Source of the DNA: Agapetus fuscipes
Taxonomy: Eukaryota; Arthropoda; Insecta; Trichoptera; Glossosomatidae
DNA length: 64,000 nt
Assembly: GCA_951799405.1 (NCBI GenBank)
Contig: OX637361.1
Span: 7,153,156 to 7,217,155, forward strand
Direction of reading: 5' to 3'
Shown here: positions 60,154 through 64,000 of the stretch, in pieces
Numbering within the stretch: the stretch's first letter is position 1
Layout: every line of letters starts with the position of its first letter
Made by a program: the position numbers and the translations under genes
Notes under the pieces: model-generated
Told to the model about the DNA's origin: nothing
Seen by the model: the letters and a program-made list of their open reading frames with translations, nothing else
The model's database searches: none

Positions 60154-60242
60154 TGCGTTAAAAATATTTCATTTAAAAATCAATTTCAAAAATTCGTTCA
60201 TCTGTCATTCAGTTCAAAATAAGACGCCATTTTCAAGTTATC

Positions 60243-60290
60243 AATGGTATCAAAGTACCAAAAATTTGTCTTTGGTACTTTGATACCATT
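60243..60290. promoter_or_regulatory. Perfect 20-bp inverted repeat upstream of the Plp start codon
   Basis: AATGGTATCAAAGTACCAAA at 60243-60262 and its exact mirror at 60271-60290, with an 8-base loop. It lies 90-137 bases upstream of the Plp ATG, in the 5' UTR or promoter. Could be a regulatory stem or a very small mobile remnant; function unknown. Confidence 0.6.
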
Positions 60291-60496
60291 AGGAAAAATT
60301 ATCCCCAGATGGCTCAATGTAAGGAGTTTACTGTCTACCTACCAATTTTGCCGAAAATCCCAAAAAAAATAATAATGTCTAAAACAGAAATACATGAAAA
60401 ATACACTCGATTGCACTCGATCACGTACTCTCATTAATATAAATACTTCAAATACTATTCAACTGTAAACACAAGTAAATTCTTTTATAACTTCTA

Positions 60497-60675
60497 ATTT
60501 AATTTGCAAAGATATGTTTCATTGAAGATTCACATTAAGTATATGCATTTTCACAAGCAGATACATACAAGTTTACGCTTGCACATTCCGCATGTGAAAC
60601 AACATCATAAAAATACAAATCTCAAATGGACATACACCCTGCAACTCTTGCCGTCCTTTCCAGAAAAAGGGATAA
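60497..60675 (-). repeat. Family A repeat, 3' part
   Basis: TTTGCAAAGATATGTTTCAT, GCATTTTCACAAGCAGATAC and ACCCTGCAACTCTTGCCGTC, upstream of the Plp gene. Confidence 0.65.
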
Positions 60676-60926
60676 CTTGATTTTATTTTTTCATTTATAA
60701 GGAGAAACTTACCTACAATAAATTTTGTTTTTTTTAAATAGTTGGTAAACTGAAATACTTGCTTTTATAAATAAAATGTAAAATAGCTTGCCTCCATGTT
60801 CAAAATCATAATAAAAGACAGATTTTTCAAGGATATTTTTTATTTTCCCTTTGTAAACAGAATTTTTTGTCAAAAAATCTGTAGATATATAGCTATAATA
60901 TTTCACTTGGTAAACAATAATTAAAA

Positions 60927-61243
60927 CCAGTCCGTAGTCTAGTGGTTAACACTTCTGACTCGTAAATGGAAGGTTGTGGGTTCGAATCCTGGTGGCGCTC
61001 AAAAAAATATACCATTTACTTAAGTATATTTTCAAATATATTCTTTGCTGGGTGAAAAAATCATATACCTACCTTTACCAAAGACCTGCCACTAAAGGTC
61101 CATCCAGCCTTACAGCAATTAGGTCTTGGTTGAGAATCGGCGCTTTCTACAGCGACGACCAAGCTCGCAGAGGGCTCTTGAGATGTGATACACACAAAAA
61201 CAGCGCTTACCAAATAAAGCATCCTAATATTATTATTATTAAA
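60927..61243 (+). repeat. tRNA-derived SINE (family B), full length, forward
   Basis: Head CCAGTCCGTAGTCTAGTGGT (box A) and GGGTTCGAATCCTGG (perfect box B). The body has CCTTTACCAAAGACCTGCC and AGCGACGACCAAGCTCGCAG, and ends in (ATT)n at 61230-61243. Reference copy for family B. Confidence 0.85.
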
Positions 61244-61351
61244 AGACATTTTCTTTATATCAATGTGTATGTAGGTATGTTAATTGAATAAATTGAAATA
61301 ACCCTGAGTGGAGCATATTATAATGAAAAACTGCACTCAGACTAATATGCC

Positions 61352-61533
61352 TAAGAGCTCATTCGCACTTGTCGGGTGTCAGATTCGTATATTAATCGGA
61401 GGTTCCAGTGGCAGAACATTATGTATGAAGCTATTCACACTTATCGGAAACCGATTTTGTCCAAAATGTTCTGCTATTGGAACCCCCGATTAATATACGG
61501 ATCCGACACCCGACAAGTGGGAACGAGCTCTTA
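61352..61533. mobile_element. Palindromic MITE, TAAGAGCTC termini
   Basis: 182 bp; TAAGAGCTCATTCGCACTTG at the left, CAAGTGGGAACGAGCTCTTA at the right. The arms extend through ATTAATCGGAGGTTCCAGTG and its mirror, and CAGAACATT / AATGTTCTG. Confidence 0.82.
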
Positions 61534-61693
61534 GTCTTTCTGGGCTTTATTTTATTCTTCTATCCCGTCAGTGAAGATTAACAATCATCATTGTAATTTT
61601 CCCCTGTGATACTGCTGCACGAAAAAGGAATCTTGCTAACTTCTGCCAAACCAATGTCTCAGGTTCTTCAACCAAGATGTTCTTATTTGACCA

Positions 61694-63605
61694 GTACCCT
61701 TAGTACGAGTTGCAAAACTTGAATAAAGTAAAGTTTACGGAAAGTATTAAAAAGTGATTTTCCCCAAAATCTGCCGTTTTTGTTTCTTACCCTTTATACT
61801 GTAACTGTAACTGTAACTCTGTCGCCATTCCGCTAGGGGTGGCCAGAGCCTCTGCAGAGTTGCCTCCATTTTTTCCTATCCTTACATACCTCTTTCAATT
61901 CATTCATATCCATCACCTTTTTCATGTATTTTCTTCTTTTACGCTCACTTTGTATATCCCATTCTTTCACAATCTCCTCAATCTGATCACTCCATACTTT
62001 TCTCGGTCGTCCCTTCCCTCTTTTTCCTTTCACACTTTCTTTGTATACATACTTTGTCAGTCTATCATCATTCATTCTTTCCACATGTCCAAACCATCTC
62101 ATCACATTCTTTTGTACCTTAACTTTCACATCCTCTTTCAAATTACATTCTTTTTTTACCCATTCATTCCTAACTCTATCCCTCAGAGTTTTTCCTGTCA
62201 TGCTTCTCAAATGCTTCATTTCCACCGTACATACTTTACTCATTTCGCTATCGTTCACTGTCCATGCTTCACTTCCATACAACAAAGTCGGTAACAATAT
62301 GCCATTGTGTACCGCCATTCTCAGATCCATCGTCAATCGCTTGTTCTTTGCTATTCTTCCTATTGCACCGACCACTTGTTTTCCCTTGCACACCCTATTC
62401 TCAAGTTCTCTTGTCATCTTTCCATTCTTCTCAAACATACTTCCCAAGTATCTAAATTCATCCACAATTTCAACTTTCGTACCATTCAACAAAAACGTGC
62501 ATTCTTCATTTTCATCCGTTCTGTCAAAAATCAGTACTTTCGTCTTACTTGCATTAATTTTCAACTTGTTCACACACAGAGCATGGTTCAGACTAGAGAG
62601 CATTGCCTGAAGCTCTGCTGCTGAATCAGCAATTAGTACTGCATCATCAGCATAAAGCAGAACTCCGACTTTTCTCTCTCCAATCTGTATGCCATGCCCT
62701 TCCAGATTCGCTTGTTTAACACAATGATCCATAATTATATTGAATAACCACGGGCTCATTATGCAACCCTGTCTCACACCCTTGTACACATTAAAATACT
62801 CGCTGTATTCTCCATCCACCCTGACACACGCCCTGCTATTTAGATAGATGGCGCGTATCGCGTTCAGAAGTGCTTTATTCACACCATACCTCTCAAGCAC
62901 ACACCACATCATACTTCTATCCACCGAGTCGAAGGCTTTCTCAAGATCTACGAAAGCCGCGTAGACCTTTTTATTTACGGCTAGCTGTTTTTCGACGATC
63001 TGTCGAAGCGCGAATATCTGGTCTACGCAACCTCTTTCCGGCATAAAGCCAGATTGTATATCTGAGACCCTCTCCTGGGTGGATAATCTTACCCTATGGA
63101 TAAGAATCTTGCATAGCACTTTACCTGGCACACTAAGAAGGCTAATCGGTCTGAAGTTACGGCAGTCTTTTTTGTCACCTTTACCTTTGTAGATTGGCAC
63201 AATGACCGCCTCTCTCCAGTCCGATGGAACCTCCTTGACACTAACACACAATTCGCAAAGCTCTTTCATCCATTCAATTACACATTCTCCTTCCGCTTTC
63301 ATCATCTCAGGTCTCACACCATCCACACTTGCAGCTTTCCCATTCTTTAATTCCTTTATGACCTTTCTTACTTCTTCTTTCGATATTTTCAAAACATTGC
63401 CCTCATCATAATCTCCTTTCACAGTTAAATCACATTCTTCTTCACCAAAAACCTCATTAAAATATTCTTTCCATCTCTTTTTTACATAGTCTTTATTCCA
63501 CAGAATGTCTCCGCTTACATTTTTGATTCCCGGAGTTGTGGACCTACAACAACCCTTTATGGTCTTACCAAAAGAGTTACAGTGATGAAAAATGGCATCT
63601 TTTGA
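61694..63605. mobile_element. Truncated 10118-type MITE, split by a LINE
   Basis: The left half GTACCCTTAGTACGAGTTGC to TTTGTTTCTTAC stands at 61694-61797. After the LINE the text resumes CTTTATGGTCTTACCAAAAG, then AGTTACAGTGATGAAAA, as in the intact copies. The remaining half of the palindrome is missing. Confidence 0.75.
61798..63551 (-). mobile_element. 5'-truncated LINE with 9-bp target-site duplication
   Basis: ACCCTTTAT occurs at 61789-61797 and again at 63552-63560, bracketing exactly the LINE. The 3' end (left side) is a (TTACAG)n tail, seen on the plus strand as ACTGTAACTGTAACTGTAAC. The insertion broke a pre-existing MITE. This is the cleanest retrotransposition footprint in the window. 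Confidence 0.88.
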
Positions 63606-63641
63606 ACCAGGGTCGAAGTTATGGTCGAATGGGCCAGACAT
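61833..63641 (-). CDS. LINE reverse transcriptase ORF, 5' truncated, second family
   Basis: The open frame starts at an ATG at 63641 in the flanking MITE; LINE sequence begins near residue 30 (TTPGIKNVSGDILW). RT motifs: VPIYKGKGDKKDCRNFRPIS, FVDLEKAFDSVD, GVRQGCIMSPWLF and catalytic YADD. The C-terminal tail has WFGHVERMNDDRLTKYVYKE and GKRGKGRPRKVW and ends CRGSGHP. No endonuclease domain, so non-autonomous. No stop inside the remaining RT, hence a young copy. Roughly 60% identical by eye to the 45-kb ORF, a separate family. Confidence 0.88.
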   Translation of the reverse strand: MSGPFDHNFDPGSKDAIFHHCNSFGKTIKGCCRSTTPGIKNVSGDILWNKDYVKKRWKEYFNEVFGEEECDLTVKGDYDEGNVLKISKEEVRKVIKELKNGKAASVDGVRPEMMKAEGECVIEWMKELCELCVSVKEVPSDWREAVIVPIYKGKGDKKDCRNFRPISLLSVPGKVLCKILIHRVRLSTQERVSDIQSGFMPERGCVDQIFALRQIVEKQLAVNKKVYAAFVDLEKAFDSVDRSMMWCVLERYGVNKALLNAIRAIYLNSRACVRVDGEYSEYFNVYKGVRQGCIMSPWLFNIIMDHCVKQANLEGHGIQIGERKVGVLLYADDAVLIADSAAELQAMLSSLNHALCVNKLKINASKTKVLIFDRTDENEECTFLLNGTKVEIVDEFRYLGSMFEKNGKMTRELENRVCKGKQVVGAIGRIAKNKRLTMDLRMAVHNGILLPTLLYGSEAWTVNDSEMSKVCTVEMKHLRSMTGKTLRDRVRNEWVKKECNLKEDVKVKVQKNVMRWFGHVERMNDDRLTKYVYKESVKGKRGKGRPRKVWSDQIEEIVKEWDIQSERKRRKYMKKVMDMNELKEVCKDRKKWRQLCRGSGHP

Positions 63642-63710
63642 GATTCGAACTAGCGTTATTCTGTTCCAAATACGCTAGTCGAACAGCAACTTGACTCCCT
63701 CGGCCATAAC
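63618..63710 (-). repeat. tRNA-like sequence (class II type)
   Basis: The minus strand begins GTTATGGCCGAGGGAGTCAA and ends GACCATAAC, so the ends could pair over seven bases. AGTTCGAATCATG resembles box B. The anticodon and T stems do not form well, so I read this as a SINE head or tRNA pseudogene. Confidence 0.45.
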
Positions 63711-64000
63711 ACTGATTAGTGATGTTGGCACATTGGATTGATGTTAGCACATTTGGCATTGACAAAAAGTTATGATGTCACACTGCCAGGCTACTAGGGC
63801 TGCTAGGCAAAACATTTCAACTCCATTAACTCCTGAGTGCATTGGTGCATCATCCTTGATCCGATTAGAAAATGAAGCGCATTCATAAGCAATAATAATG
63901 ATTTATTTAGCGAGACAATACAACATAACTCCTTAAGTGTATTATCAAATATTATTTATTTACAACGAAAATTTCAAGAGACATAATTGCAGGTAGGTAG
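63711..64000. other. Right end of window, nothing recognised
   Basis: CACACTGCCAGGCTACTAGGG near 63780 echoes the unresolved repeat at 55605. No coding seen. Confidence 0.3.

Noticed and set aside
310..60153. Alternative identity as golgin or lava lamp
   Set aside because: Generic coiled coil fits, but the exon at 12723-12890 and the YSEEVYSQHS segment fit pericentrin/AKAP450 specifically.
60927..61000. Possible functional tRNA gene
   Set aside because: Box A and box B are good, but the sequence continues into the family B SINE body and the cloverleaf is poor; it is a SINE head.

Overview
The window reads as nuclear DNA of an insect-like animal. It is AT-rich, its genes are split by GT-AG introns, and most intron sequence is made of short interspersed repeats, non-LTR retrotransposons, foldback elements, a mariner and Helitron-like pieces. 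The order of insect cannot be fixed from the sequence. There are no bacterial genes, operons, CRISPR arrays or convincing functional tRNA/rRNA genes.

One host gene fills almost the whole window on the minus strand. It starts with an ATG at 60153 and runs leftward through at least 17 exons to an exon ending at 310, where it leaves the window. I assembled the exons by hand. Every junction has GT/AG and the reading phase carries through from first to last (about 1,580 residues here). The protein begins with an acidic, Ser-rich disordered region and becomes a long coiled coil. The hallmark stretch with QFLEEQ, EREQERDEFQ (exon at 12723-12890) and a YSEEVYSQHS segment point to the pericentrin/AKAP450 family, in insects Pericentrin-like protein (Plp), a centrosome scaffold. 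The C-terminal PACT domain would lie beyond position 1.

Nested on the plus strand inside the intron between the Plp exons at 20383 and 28501 is an intact single-coding-exon gene (21786-24677, 963 aa). It has a non-coding 5' exon, an acceptor abutting its ATG, a basic coiled-coil N-terminus, a Cys cluster, a D-x82-D-x32-E arrangement resembling an RNase H-fold DDE transposase, and a C-terminal SH3/tudor-like segment. I do not know a named transposon family for it. It is the best candidate here for an undescribed system (unplaced transposase or domesticated gene).

Repeat layout: 0-20 kb holds Plp 3' exons with scattered foldback MITEs, SINEs and LINE 3' ends, plus a GC-rich LTR-like block (17.83-18.73 kb). 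20-28 kb holds the DDE-like gene and a mariner (24777-27053) split by a SINE-like repeat and a TTAA-flanked foldback. 28-37 kb has dispersed repeats. 37.1-40.2 kb is a 3-kb element with terminal inverted repeats, inserted in a tRNA-like sequence and containing a 411-bp tandem array and a Helitron-type 3' terminus. 43-48 kb has LINEs, one nearly full length (45124-48141) with one in-frame stop. 48.5-51.7 kb is a Helitron-like composite with a 619-bp duplication. 52-64 kb holds the Plp 5' exons with three SINE families and a 5'-truncated LINE (61798-63551) with a clear 9-bp target duplication. The most frequent repeat (family A, about 25 copies) appears to be the 3' end of one of the LINE families.
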